In this document: positions 6,596-14,509 of the stretch, piece after piece
Layout: each line of letters begins with the position of its first letter
Position numbering within the stretch: the first letter of the stretch is position 1
Assembly: GCA_947630795.1 (NCBI GenBank)
Contig: CANRJC010000005.1
Coordinates: forward strand, 41,648-105,647
DNA from: an uncultured Phascolarctobacterium sp.
GTDB lineage: Bacteria; Bacillota; Negativicutes; Acidaminococcales; Acidaminococcaceae
DNA: 64,000 bases
Direction: 5' to 3'
Translations under genes and position numbers: made by a program
The notes under the pieces: generated by a model
Databases searched by the model: none
What the model was told of the DNA's origin: nothing
What the model saw: the letters and a program-made list of their open reading frames with translations, nothing else

Positions 6596-7994
6596 ATGGA
6601 AAAATTTTTTGCCGTAAAAGAGAAGGGCTCTACCGTCAGGACGGAAGTTTTGGCGGGACTCACCACCTTCATGACCATGGCCTACATCCTCATGGTGAAT
6701 TCGGGGATGTTCTCGCAGCTGGAGGGGGTGTCCTACGATGCCATCTACATCGCCACCGCCATCTCCGCCTGCATCGGCACGGCCCTCTCGGGCCTTTTGG
6801 CCAATCTGCCGCTGGCTCAGGCCTCGGCCATGGGCTCTAATGCCTTCTTCGTCTACACCGTCTGCATGGGCTTCGGCCTGAGCTACGCCAATGCTTTGGT
6901 GCTGATCCTCATAGACGGCGTCGCCTTCATCATCATGACGGTGACGGGCCTGCGCAAAAAGATCTTCGACGCCATCCCGCCGGAGGTGAGGGTGGCCATA
7001 CCTGCGGGCATCGGCCTCTTCATCGCCCTCATCGGTTTAGAAAGTTCCGGTCTGGTGCAGGCCGACCCCGCCACCTATGTGACCCTGGCCTCTTTCAATC
7101 TTTTGTCCGACGCGGTGGCCTGGAAGGACATCATGCCTCGCTTGGTGACTCTCTTTGCCCTCACGGTGATAGCCGTTCTCACTTGCAAAAAAAGTGAAAG
7201 GCTCTGTGCTGTGGGGCATTTTGAGCGGTGCGGGGCTCTATTATCTTTTGGGCTTCACCGTGCCCGGGTTTTACGACAAATTTTCCGCATCTTTGAAATT
7301 CGATCCCTTCGCCGCCTTCGTCGCCTTTAAAGAAGACGCTTTGTGCCGCGTGTTCAGCGACGGTTTCGATTTCTCCCACTATTTGGCTTCTCACAGCAAC
7401 ATGGAGCTGGCCACCCTCATCGCCACCACCGCCTTGGCCTTTTGCCTCGTCGATATGTTCGACACCATCGGCACTCTCTACGGCGCCTGTGCTCGGGGCG
7501 ATCTTTTGACGAAAGAAGGGGAAGTGCCCAACATGGAGAAGGCTATGCTGGCCGATGCCATCGCCACCACCTGCGGCGCCGTGTGCGGCACTTCTACGGT
7601 GAGCACTTATGTGGAATCTTCTGCCGGCATCGCCGAGGGAGGCAAGACGGGTCTGGCCTCCATGGTGACAGCCGCTCTCTTCTTCATCAGCCTCTTTTTG
7701 AGCCCGGTGGCTGCCTTGGTGCCCGGCTGTGCCGCCGCCGCCGCCCTCATCTACGTGGGCATCATGATGATGAACTGCGCAGGCCAGATAAATTGGCTGA
7801 AAGCGGAAGAAGCTGTGCCAGCCTTCCTCACCTTGGCCATGATGCCTTTCACTTATAACATTTCTTACGGCATCGCCTTCGGCCTCATCGCCTATGTTTT
7901 CATCGCCACTTTCACCGGCAAGGCCAAAAAGCTCAGCCTGGCCACGTGGGTGATCGCCCTGCTCTTCGCGCTGATGTTCTTCGTGACTCATTGA
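6596..7994 (+). pseudogene. NCS2-family purine permease (AzgA/PbuG type), frameshifted
   Basis: Two reading frames together give one ~465-residue permease. Residues 1-200 (start ATG 6596 after AGGAGG) contain the AzgA-like N-terminus VRTEVLAGLTTFMTMAYI and ASAMGSNAFF. The frame is lost in a run of seven A at 7187-7193. The rest (from about 7194) carries DMFDTIGTLYGAC and GTSTVSTYVESSAG, typical of guanine/hypoxanthine/adenine permeases. Removing one A restores a continuous protein reading through KKVKGSVLWGIL. The upstream frame would instead run to a stop at 7330. It precedes adenine deaminase by 11 bp, which fits purine uptake. This could be a true mutation, phase-variable slippage or a homopolymer sequencing error. 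Confidence 0.85.
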
Positions 7995-8005
7995 GGAGGC
8001 GCGGC

Positions 8006-9694
8006 ATGAAGACTCTTTTAAAGAACGGGACCGTCGTCAACGTCTTCACCGAAAAGTCGGAGAAAGCGGATGTCTTGCTGGAAGATGAAAAGATCATCGG
8101 CGTGGGCGCTTACGGCGAAGAAGATGCCGATATAGTCGAAGACATCTCCGGCAAATTCGTGTGCCCCGGCTTCATCGACAGCCACATCCACATCGAGAGC
8201 ACTTTGCTCTTGCCGGCTGCCTTCGCCGAGGCCGTGCTGCCTCACGGCACTACGGCCGTGGTGGCCGACCCTCACGAGATAGCCAACGTGTGCGGCGCAG
8301 AGGGCATCCGCTTCATGCTGGAAGCAAGTGCCGGCCTGCCTCTTACGGTGTACATCATGCTGCCTTCCTGCGTGCCGGCCACGCCTTTGGATGAAAACGG
8401 CGCAACTCTTTCTGCCGAAGACTTGGAGCCTTTTTATGCCGAGCCCAGAGTGCTGGGCCTGGCCGAAGTGATGGATTACCCGGGCGTGATCGCCAAAAAG
8501 AAAGACATCATCGCCAAAATAGCTGCCGCTCGCAAAAAGGGGAAGGCAGTGGACGGGCATGCACCTCTTCTTGCGGGCAGAGGGCTAGATCTTTATATAG
8601 CCGCCGGGATAGAGAGCGACCACGAGTGTTCGAATTTCGCGGAAGCGGCAGAAAAGCTGGGCAAGGGCCAGTGGATCATGATCAGAGAAGGGACGGCGGC
8701 CAGAAATTTGGACGCTTTGCTGGAACTTTTCGAAGAGCCTTGGTGCCGCAGCTGCCTTTTGGCCACCGACGACCGTCACCCGGAAGATCTTTTGCAAGAC
8801 GGCCACATCGATCACATCATCAGGCGGGCCGTCGCACAAGGAAAAGATGTGGTGAGGGCCATCACCATGGCTACCTTGCATGCGGCTAGACGTTTCAACT
8901 TGAAAGATGTGGGGGCAGTGGCCCCGGGCTACAGAGCGGACCTTTTGGTGTTGGACGATTTGAAAAAAGTTGCGGTGCGTGATGTTTACTGCGGCGGCAA
9001 AAAAGCGGTGAGCAAGGGGCAGGTGCTGCCTTTCGCCGCCCCTGCCGTAAATAAAGAGCTGCTGCAAAAGGTCAAGAACACTTTTCATCTGGACAGGCTC
9101 ACGCCCGCCGACTTTCACATCGAAGCAAAGAGCGGAAAATGCAGAGTGATCAAAACTCTGCCCGGCGAACTTTTGACGGAAGAAGAGATAGTTTCGATCG
9201 ATTGGGCTCACGCCAACGGCGTAGACACAGAGCGGGACATCGTGAAGATGGCCGTCATCGAAAGGCACCGGCACACGGGCCACAGGGGCCTGGGCTTCGT
9301 GTCGGGGCTGGGGCTGAAGAGGGGAGCGCTGGCCACGTCCGTGGCCCACGATTCTCACAACTTGGCAGTGGCGGGCACCAACGATGAAGACATGGCCGTT
9401 GCCGCCGAAAGAGCAAGAGAGTTGGGCGGCGGTTATGTTCTCGCCTGCGAAGGGAAGGTCGTCGCCGAGCTGCCTTTGCCCATAGCGGGGCTGATGAGCG
9501 AGCTGGATGCCGAAGAGGCTGCGGCGAAAAACAAAGAGCTTTTGGACAAACTGCAGGAGCTGGGCGTGCCCCGCAAAACGGCGCCGCTGATGACTTTGGC
9601 TTTTTTGAGCCTGCCGGTGATACCTCATTTGAAGCTGACCACCAGAGGCTTGGCAGCTGTGGCCGAACAAAAGATCGTGCCCCTTTACGTGTGA
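8006..9694 (+). CDS. ade: Adenine deaminase
   Basis: Converts adenine to hypoxanthine and ammonia in the cytosol for purine salvage. It has 562 residues, in the family range. The amidohydrolase metal motif GFIDSHIHIEST is near residues 53-64, with TTAVVADPHEIANVCG near 85-100 and VDGHAPLL near 184. Later blocks, ATDDRHPEDLLQDGHID and the C-terminal GRALATSVAHDSHN-like segment (here GALATSVAHDSHN), are typical of Ade and not of plain dihydroorotase-like enzymes. Start ATG 8006 follows GAGGAGG that overlaps the end of the permease gene. It is translationally linked to the NCS2 permease. Confidence 0.94.
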   Translation: MKTLLKNGTVVNVFTEKSEKADVLLEDEKIIGVGAYGEEDADIVEDISGKFVCPGFIDSHIHIESTLLLPAAFAEAVLPHGTTAVVADPHEIANVCGAEGIRFMLEASAGLPLTVYIMLPSCVPATPLDENGATLSAEDLEPFYAEPRVLGLAEVMDYPGVIAKKKDIIAKIAAARKKGKAVDGHAPLLAGRGLDLYIAAGIESDHECSNFAEAAEKLGKGQWIMIREGTAARNLDALLELFEEPWCRSCLLATDDRHPEDLLQDGHIDHIIRRAVAQGKDVVRAITMATLHAARRFNLKDVGAVAPGYRADLLVLDDLKKVAVRDVYCGGKKAVSKGQVLPFAAPAVNKELLQKVKNTFHLDRLTPADFHIEAKSGKCRVIKTLPGELLTEEEIVSIDWAHANGVDTERDIVKMAVIERHRHTGHRGLGFVSGLGLKRGALATSVAHDSHNLAVAGTNDEDMAVAAERARELGGGYVLACEGKVVAELPLPIAGLMSELDAEEAAAKNKELLDKLQELGVPRKTAPLMTLAFLSLPVIPHLKLTTRGLAAVAEQKIVPLYV

Positions 9695-9710
9695 AGAAAA
9701 AAGAAAAAAG

Positions 9711-9770
9711 AGAGGCAGCGCGCTTTTCTATAAAAAAATTTTCGGGAAAAGACGGCGCTGCCTCTTGCTT
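9711..9770 (+). terminator. Terminator after ade
   Basis: Stem GAGGCAGCGC (9712-9721) with GCGCTGCCTC (9755-9764) is a perfect 10-bp match around a long A/T-rich loop, followed by TTGCTTTC. Its T tract overlaps a weak promoter for the next gene (TTGCTT 9765-9770, 16-bp spacer, TATGAT 9787-9792). Confidence 0.65.
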
Positions 9771-9840
9771 TCTGCCCGGGGCCTGCTATGATAGGAGAGG
9801 GCAGGCACTGCCCGGTTGGAACGAAGCGAGGTAAAAGAAC

Positions 9841-10404
9841 ATGAGAAAAAATTTGAAATTGACCGAAGGGATCTTCCCCATGCCCGTGCTGATGATCGCC
9901 ACTTATAACGAAGACGGCAGCGTGAACGTGATGAATGCTGCCTGGGGGACCATGCAGGAAAGAAACACGGTGGCTTTGAATTTGTCGGAGGATCACAAAA
10001 CGGTGGAGAACATCAAAGCCAGAGGCGCTTTCACCGTCAGCATCGCCGACGCGGCCCACGTGGCCGAGGCCGACTATTTCGGCGTGGTGAGCGGCAATAA
10101 AGAGCCGGCCAAATTCGCCAAGAGCGGCCTCACCGCCGTGAAGTCTTCTTTGGTGGACGCTCCCGTCATCGCAGAGTTCCCGCTCTGCTTGGAGTGCGAA
10201 TTCATCGAGTATCAAAGCAACGCTTACGGCGTGGGCGTGATCGGCAAAGTGGTGAACGTCAGCGCCGACGAGAGAGTGATGAAGGGAGAGAAGGTGGACA
10301 TGGCTTTGGTGGACGCCATCGCCTTCGACCCGTACACTCACGGTTATTATCGAGTGAAGGAAAGAGTGGGCGAGGCTTTCAAAGACGGCCTGAAGCTGAA
10401 ATAA
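9841..10404 (+). CDS. Flavin reductase family protein (flavoredoxin-like)
   Basis: A 187-residue FMN-binding split-barrel protein. The N-terminal MPVLMIATYNEDGSVNVMNAA block (about residues 14-34), NLSEDHKTVENIK near 49-61, FTVSIADAAHVAEADYFG and the late ECEFIEYQ/GKVVNV strands match flavin reductase/flavoredoxin family proteins. These bind FMN and carry out NAD(P)H- or ferredoxin-linked electron transfer. ATG 9841 follows GCGAGGTAAAAGAAC. It is flanked by its own promoter and terminator, so it is probably monocistronic. The partner and physiological substrate are unknown. Confidence 0.85.
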   Translation: MRKNLKLTEGIFPMPVLMIATYNEDGSVNVMNAAWGTMQERNTVALNLSEDHKTVENIKARGAFTVSIADAAHVAEADYFGVVSGNKEPAKFAKSGLTAVKSSLVDAPVIAEFPLCLECEFIEYQSNAYGVGVIGKVVNVSADERVMKGEKVDMALVDAIAFDPYTHGYYRVKERVGEAFKDGLKLK

Positions 10405-10453
10405 AAAAGTTTTCGGCCCCGCCCCGAAAGTGAAAAGAAAAAGAATTTTTCGT

Positions 10454-10492
10454 GCAGCCCTGTCGAAGAAAGACGGGGCTGCGAATTTTTTT
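10454..10492 (+). terminator. Terminator of flavin reductase gene
   Basis: Stem GCAGCCCTGTC (10454-10464) with GACGGGGCTGC (10472-10482), 11 bp with one G-T pair, then GAATTTTTTT. Confidence 0.85.
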
Positions 10493-10895
10493 GCGGGAAG
10501 GGCGAAGGGTGCTGTCATTTGCAAAAGAGCTTCGCCTTTGCTCCTTTTCATTTTTCCCTCTCGCCTCTTCATTTTAAGAAAGACCGCAGTTAAGGGGGCA
10601 AAATTTTAAAAATCGTCAAAAAATACCCCGTTAACTGGGGAAAAAGAGGGGGGGCGATCGGGCGAGGGGGCGAGGGAGAGGCGATTATAAACGGAAAATT
10701 TTTCGGGGAAGGATGAGGGGGCAGGCGCATATTTTAACCGTGTGCATTTGAAGACGGTTAAAAAAGAAAGAGCCGCCCGAAGGAGCTCTTTTCGTTTGGA
10801 GGGATGTGGGGGAGTGGTAGCTGTAAACGGAAAATTTTTTTAGCAGCAAAAACGCCATCTTTCGAGAAGTTTTGCCCAATAGCTGAACAAAATGT
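10493..10895. other. Non-coding spacer at left edge of restriction island, several hairpins
   Basis: No gene is supported. Visible elements are as follows. An inverted pair CAGTTAAGGGG (10587-10597) and CCCCGTTAACTG (10626-10637). A hairpin TTTTAACCG (10732-10740) with CGGTTAAAA (10755-10763). A terminator-like AAAGAGC/GCTCTTTT (about 10768-10792). A 16-bp exact direct repeat TAAACGGAAAATTTTT at 10688-10703 and 10824-10839. Base composition turns AT-rich from about 10840 onward, marking the island edge. Confidence 0.5.
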
Positions 10896-10924
10896 TTGAT
10901 TTTTTCACGATATCGTGATATAGT
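10896..10924 (+). promoter_or_regulatory. Promoter with palindromic operator for XRE regulator
   Basis: -35 TTGATT (10896-10901), a 17-bp spacer and -10 TATAGT (10919-10924). The spacer contains the perfect 14-bp palindrome TCACGATATCGTGA at 10905-10918, ending directly before the -10 box. A repressor bound there would occlude RNA polymerase. The likely ligand is the XRE protein encoded immediately downstream, giving autoregulation (inference). Confidence 0.65.
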
Positions 10925-10959
10925 TTAGCTAGTTTCGAAATACTTCAGGAGGTATGAGG

Positions 10960-11181
10960 ATGTCAGTAAGCTACAAACGACTTTTCGAGCTGTTGATTGA
11001 TAGAGATATCACGACCGTACAACTACAGCAAAATGCCGGATACAGTGCCAACATAACGACACGATTAAGAAATGACGATTATGTATCTATGGAATCGATT
11101 GAAAAGATCTGCAGCACGCTTCGTTGCGGTGTAGATGACATTCTCGAATTCGTACCAAGAGATAAGAGAAGGTCTCTCTAA
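10960..11181 (+). CDS. XRE/Cro-type HTH regulator of the restriction-modification island
   Basis: A 73-residue DNA-binding protein that is nearly all helix-turn-helix domain. KRLFELLIDRDITTVQLQQN forms helices 1-2, SANITTRLRNDD the recognition region and MESIEKICSTLRCGVDDILEFV the typical XRE C-terminal helices. ATG 10960 lies 7 bp after AGGAGG (10947-10952); an upstream ATG at 10954 is too close to that site. A perfect palindrome in its promoter suggests autoregulation. It sits first in the island, in the position of a controller protein of a type II system, though its sequence is of the general XRE kind and may not be a classical C protein. Confidence 0.85.
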   Translation: MSVSYKRLFELLIDRDITTVQLQQNAGYSANITTRLRNDDYVSMESIEKICSTLRCGVDDILEFVPRDKRRSL

Positions 11182-11187
11182 GTCACT

Positions 11188-11302
11188 TTGATCGGGACTG
11201 TGTATTTTGATATCATTGGCCATCGATCCGGCGTCTGTCGGTGCTAATAAGGGACTCGGCCCCGGCCAGTGTATAAATGAGCGGATCGATCGTTCATCGA
11301 TC
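11188..11302 (+). promoter_or_regulatory. Promoter region of methyltransferase gene with GATC cluster
   Basis: -35 TTGATC (11188-11193), 17-bp spacer, -10 TATCAT (11211-11216). Five GATC tetramers fall in 113 bp: 11190 (inside the -35), 11225, 11284, 11288 and 11299. The last three lie just before the ribosome-binding site within GGATCGATCGTTCATCGATC. A second AT-rich -10-like TATAAA is at 11272-11277. If the island methylates GATC, these sites would let methylation state influence expression of the methyltransferase (inference). Confidence 0.5.
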
Positions 11303-11315
11303 GAAGGAGGGCTTT

Positions 11316-12533
11316 ATGGAAAAAACTATGTGTGAATTGTTTGCTGGTGTAGGTGGGTTCCGTTTGGGGTTCGACCGTCTCAGATCCGGGTGGAAGACTA
11401 CTTGGTTCTCGCAATGGGAACCAGGAGCGAAAACGCAATGGGCTCACGATTGTTATTTGCAGCATTTTGGCGATAGCACAGACATGAACGGCAAATACCA
11501 TACCGGCGATGATATCGGGACAGTAGAGAAGTCTACCATACCAGATCACACGCTTTTAGTCGGAGGTTTTCCCTGTCAGGATTACAGCGTGGCTCATACG
11601 CTCTCCTCTTCACACGGTATAGAAGGGAAAAAAGGTGTGTTGTGGTGGCAGATCAGGGATACTCTCGTGGCAAAAAAAGCTCCTTTCTGTATCCTTGAGA
11701 ATGTCGACAGGCTCTTGAAGTCGCCAGCAAAACAGCGTGGCCGTGATTTCGGAGTCATCTTGGCATGTTTAGCAGCACTCGGATATAGCGTAGAATGGCG
11801 TGTAGTCAATGCGGCACAGTACGGTGCAGCGCAACGCAGACGACGGACATTCATTTTTGCCTATCACAACGACACCGGGTATGGAAGAAAAATGGCAAAT
11901 ATCCCTGCTGAGGATATCATTGAGAGGCACGGGTTCATGGCGAAAGCATTCCCCGTAAAAGATATGGGCAGCGTCTCGGAGAAGGTCCTTGGTGAAGATA
12001 TCGTAGATGTGAGCGATAATTTTGCCTTCGATTTTGAAAATGCCGGACATATGAGGAACGGTATCATCCATACAGCAAAGATAGTCGAAGAGGAAGAAGA
12101 GCCTCGCATGTTAGGAGATATCTTGCAAAAAAACGTCGACGAAAAATTTTATATCCCCGGCGATAAAATGGCTAAATGGACCTATTTGAAAGGCGCCAAA
12201 AAGATCCCCAGAACATCTAATGATGGCCACGAATATGTATTTTCAGAAGGTCCGATCGCCTTTCCGGATCCATGGGACAGGCCGGGGCGGACCATGCTCA
12301 CCAGCGAATCTACCCTCAATCGTTCTACGCATGTCGTTTCTGATCCCGGAACAGGCAGATTAAGGCTCCTAACTCCTGTCGAAACAGAACGGCTGCAAGG
12401 GTTCGAAGACGAGTGGACCAATACAGGTATGCCCGACCGTATGCGTTATTTCTGCATGGGCAATGCATTAGTGGTCCCGATGATAACTAGGATGGGGAAC
12501 GTACTTGATGAGATAATAGCTAATGAAAGTTGA
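11316..12533 (+). CDS. DNA (cytosine-5) methyltransferase, first copy
   Basis: A 405-residue type II C5-methyltransferase that transfers methyl from SAM to cytosine. Motif I LFAGVGGFRLG is near residues 7-17, motif IV GGFPCQDYS with the catalytic Cys near 87, motif VI LENVDRLL near 126 and motif VIII AQRRRRTFIFA near 171. The target-recognition region spans about 190-320, and motif X GNALVVPMITR is near 381. ATG 11316 follows AAGGAGG at 5 bp. The neighbouring endonuclease resembles Sau3AI, so the target is predicted to be GATC (inference). It is paralogous to the gene at 14510. Codon use is AT-richer than in flanking core genes. Confidence 0.93.
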   Translation: MEKTMCELFAGVGGFRLGFDRLRSGWKTTWFSQWEPGAKTQWAHDCYLQHFGDSTDMNGKYHTGDDIGTVEKSTIPDHTLLVGGFPCQDYSVAHTLSSSHGIEGKKGVLWWQIRDTLVAKKAPFCILENVDRLLKSPAKQRGRDFGVILACLAALGYSVEWRVVNAAQYGAAQRRRRTFIFAYHNDTGYGRKMANIPAEDIIERHGFMAKAFPVKDMGSVSEKVLGEDIVDVSDNFAFDFENAGHMRNGIIHTAKIVEEEEEPRMLGDILQKNVDEKFYIPGDKMAKWTYLKGAKKIPRTSNDGHEYVFSEGPIAFPDPWDRPGRTMLTSESTLNRSTHVVSDPGTGRLRLLTPVETERLQGFEDEWTNTGMPDRMRYFCMGNALVVPMITRMGNVLDEIIANES

Positions 12534-12618
12534 TCACCAGCTTACATTTTTTAGGGAGCATGCACGTTGATAGATCCCCATCTTGACGATGTGATGCCGA
12601 CTGAAAGAGGAGTTGACT

Positions 12619-13974
12619 ATGAAAGGCACACCATATACGACCGAAAAAGCGATACTGGAAAGAGCTCAAGAAGTCATAGGGATACCCTTGAAGTGCGTCG
12701 ATAAGAAAGGGAGATTGGAGACGGGGAAAGGCGCTATCGGTACTGTCATAGAAGAGAGCTGGTTCGGCTATGCTCCTAATTCTGAGACCGAACCGGATTT
12801 TCCCGAAGCAGGGGTCGAGCTCAAAGTCACCCCGTACATTCGCAACAGAGACGATAAGATACGTGCTAAAGAACGGCTGGTATGCAACATCATCAACTAT
12901 ATGGAAGAGTACACCAAAACATTCGAGACCAGTGCTTTTTGGCATAAGTGCAAAAAGATGCTGTTGATGTCATATGAGCATCGCTACGACATACCAAAGG
13001 GCGATCTCACGATAGATAGGGCTATCTTGTTCAAATTCCCGGATGAAGACCTCGTGATCATCGAGCGTGACTGGAAAGCGATCATAGACAAGGTCAGAGC
13101 AGGAAAGGCTCATGAGATCTCGGAAGGCGACACTATGTACCTTGCCGCCTGTACTAAGGGCGCTGACGCATCATCTATGCGAAAGCAACCATGTTCTGAT
13201 ATACTGGCAAAGCAACGTGCTTATTCTCTAAAGGCAGCCTACATGACACAGATATTGAACAAATATATATTCGGTGACGTACAAAATGAGCGTATCATCA
13301 AAGATGTCAGACAACTCCAAAGATACTCTTTCGAAGAGTTGCTCATACAACGACTCGCTCCGTTCTACGGGAAGACATTGACAGAATTGCTGGCGATGTA
13401 TGGCATAAGGACCAGTGCAAAAAATGTGACCGAGATTATTTTGACCAAAATGCTCGGCCTAAATGAAAAGATGACAAAGTCTGAGGAATTTCAAAAAGCA
13501 GGCATTATACCAAAGACGATCAGGGTGAACCGCAACGGTAAGATTAAAGAAAGCATGTCTTTTCCAAAGTTTGATTTTATCGAGCTCAGCAAAGAGGAAG
13601 AATGGGAAGAATCGGGACTGTATAACTATTTGGCACCCACTAGATTCATGTTCGTCATCTTCAAAGAACGGAGCGATGGGGCGTTCGTTTTCGACAGGGT
13701 GTTGTTTTGGAACATCCCTAACGAAGATCTGGAAGAAGTAAAAAAGGTCTGGGAGCGTACTAGAGAGACGATAAAGAGGGGGGTCAAACTTACAGTGACC
13801 GCTCGCGGTGTAGAGAACGACCTGCCTAAGAAAAAAGATAACCCTGTCGCACATGTACGTCCTCACGCTAGGGATACTAGTGATACTGCTCCTCTACCTG
13901 ATGGTCGTATGATGGCAAAGCAATGTTTTTGGTTGAACAATACTTATATCGAAAAGCAGATAAAAAAGAAATGA
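12619..13974 (+). CDS. Sau3AI/MutH-family type II restriction endonuclease
   Basis: A 451-residue protein with an N-terminal MutH/Sau3AI-type nuclease core. Residues 1-40 carry ILERAQEVIGIPLKCVD. GAIGTVIEESWFGYAPNS leads into EPDFPEAGVELKVTP near residues 56-70, the D-x(n)-E-x-K catalytic signature. The length is close to Sau3AI (two domains, the C-terminal one a degenerate copy used for DNA binding). Family members cut 5' to or within GATC. Start ATG 12619 lies 6 bp after AGAGGAG; an in-frame TTG at 12613 is less likely. It sits between the two methyltransferase genes. Specificity is inferred from family resemblance only. Confidence 0.85.
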   Translation: MKGTPYTTEKAILERAQEVIGIPLKCVDKKGRLETGKGAIGTVIEESWFGYAPNSETEPDFPEAGVELKVTPYIRNRDDKIRAKERLVCNIINYMEEYTKTFETSAFWHKCKKMLLMSYEHRYDIPKGDLTIDRAILFKFPDEDLVIIERDWKAIIDKVRAGKAHEISEGDTMYLAACTKGADASSMRKQPCSDILAKQRAYSLKAAYMTQILNKYIFGDVQNERIIKDVRQLQRYSFEELLIQRLAPFYGKTLTELLAMYGIRTSAKNVTEIILTKMLGLNEKMTKSEEFQKAGIIPKTIRVNRNGKIKESMSFPKFDFIELSKEEEWEESGLYNYLAPTRFMFVIFKERSDGAFVFDRVLFWNIPNEDLEEVKKVWERTRETIKRGVKLTVTARGVENDLPKKKDNPVAHVRPHARDTSDTAPLPDGRMMAKQCFWLNNTYIEKQIKKK

Positions 13975-14012
13975 GATCCGGAACATTTTCGGGAATGTAG
14001 GCATGAAGTTTT

Positions 14013-14468
14013 ATGAAACATCCGAAGTCTTATGATTCAATTCCGGAGACCAGAAAAAGAATGGCGCATGTCAGTTTGAAAGGCGGTAAAGCTGAGCGGA
14101 TACTGGCAAAAGTTTTGTGGCATCGTGGCTATCGCTATCGCAAAAATGACAAACGTTTGCCGGGATCGCCGGATATAGCTATATCTAAATATCGCATCGC
14201 TATCTTCGTCGACGGTGAATTCTGGCATGGTAAAGATTGGGAGATACGGCGGGACAGGTTACAGCGAAATCGTGAGTATTGGATAGAAAAGATAGAAGAA
14301 AATATAGTGCGCGATCTTCGAAATGATAGGGCGCTAACAGGATCAGGATGGATACCTGTCCACTTTTGGGAAAAAGAGGTCATCAAGGATCTATCTGCTT
14401 GTGTAGATAAAGTCGAGCAGATCATATCGATGCGATCGCTCGACAGTACAGAGGGCACAGAGCACTGA
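14013..14468 (+). CDS. vsr: Very-short-patch-repair (Vsr)-like endonuclease
   Basis: A 151-residue Vsr-family nuclease. Family knowledge: Vsr nicks next to T:G mismatches formed when 5-methylcytosine deaminates, protecting C5-methylated sites. Visible features are RKRMAHVSLKGGKAERILAKVLWHRG-like N-terminal helices, LPGSPDIAISKYRIAIFVDG (residues ~48-67, with the catalytic Asp in PDIA), FWHGKDW, WIEKIEENIVRD and GWIPVHFWE. The cysteines that bind structural zinc in E. coli Vsr are not present at VDGEFWHGKDW or FWEKEV. The start has only a weak ribosome-binding site. Its place between the endonuclease and a second C5-methyltransferase fits a repair accessory role. Confidence 0.87.
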   Translation: MKHPKSYDSIPETRKRMAHVSLKGGKAERILAKVLWHRGYRYRKNDKRLPGSPDIAISKYRIAIFVDGEFWHGKDWEIRRDRLQRNREYWIEKIEENIVRDLRNDRALTGSGWIPVHFWEKEVIKDLSACVDKVEQIISMRSLDSTEGTEH

Positions 14469-14509
14469 TCCATTATCGACAATGTTTCCCTGTAAAGGAG
14501 CCTTCATCT

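Noticed and set aside
8585..9670. Minus-strand frame (361 codons) opposite adenine deaminase
   Set aside because: Antisense to a confident gene, Gln/His/Arg-rich, no start signals.
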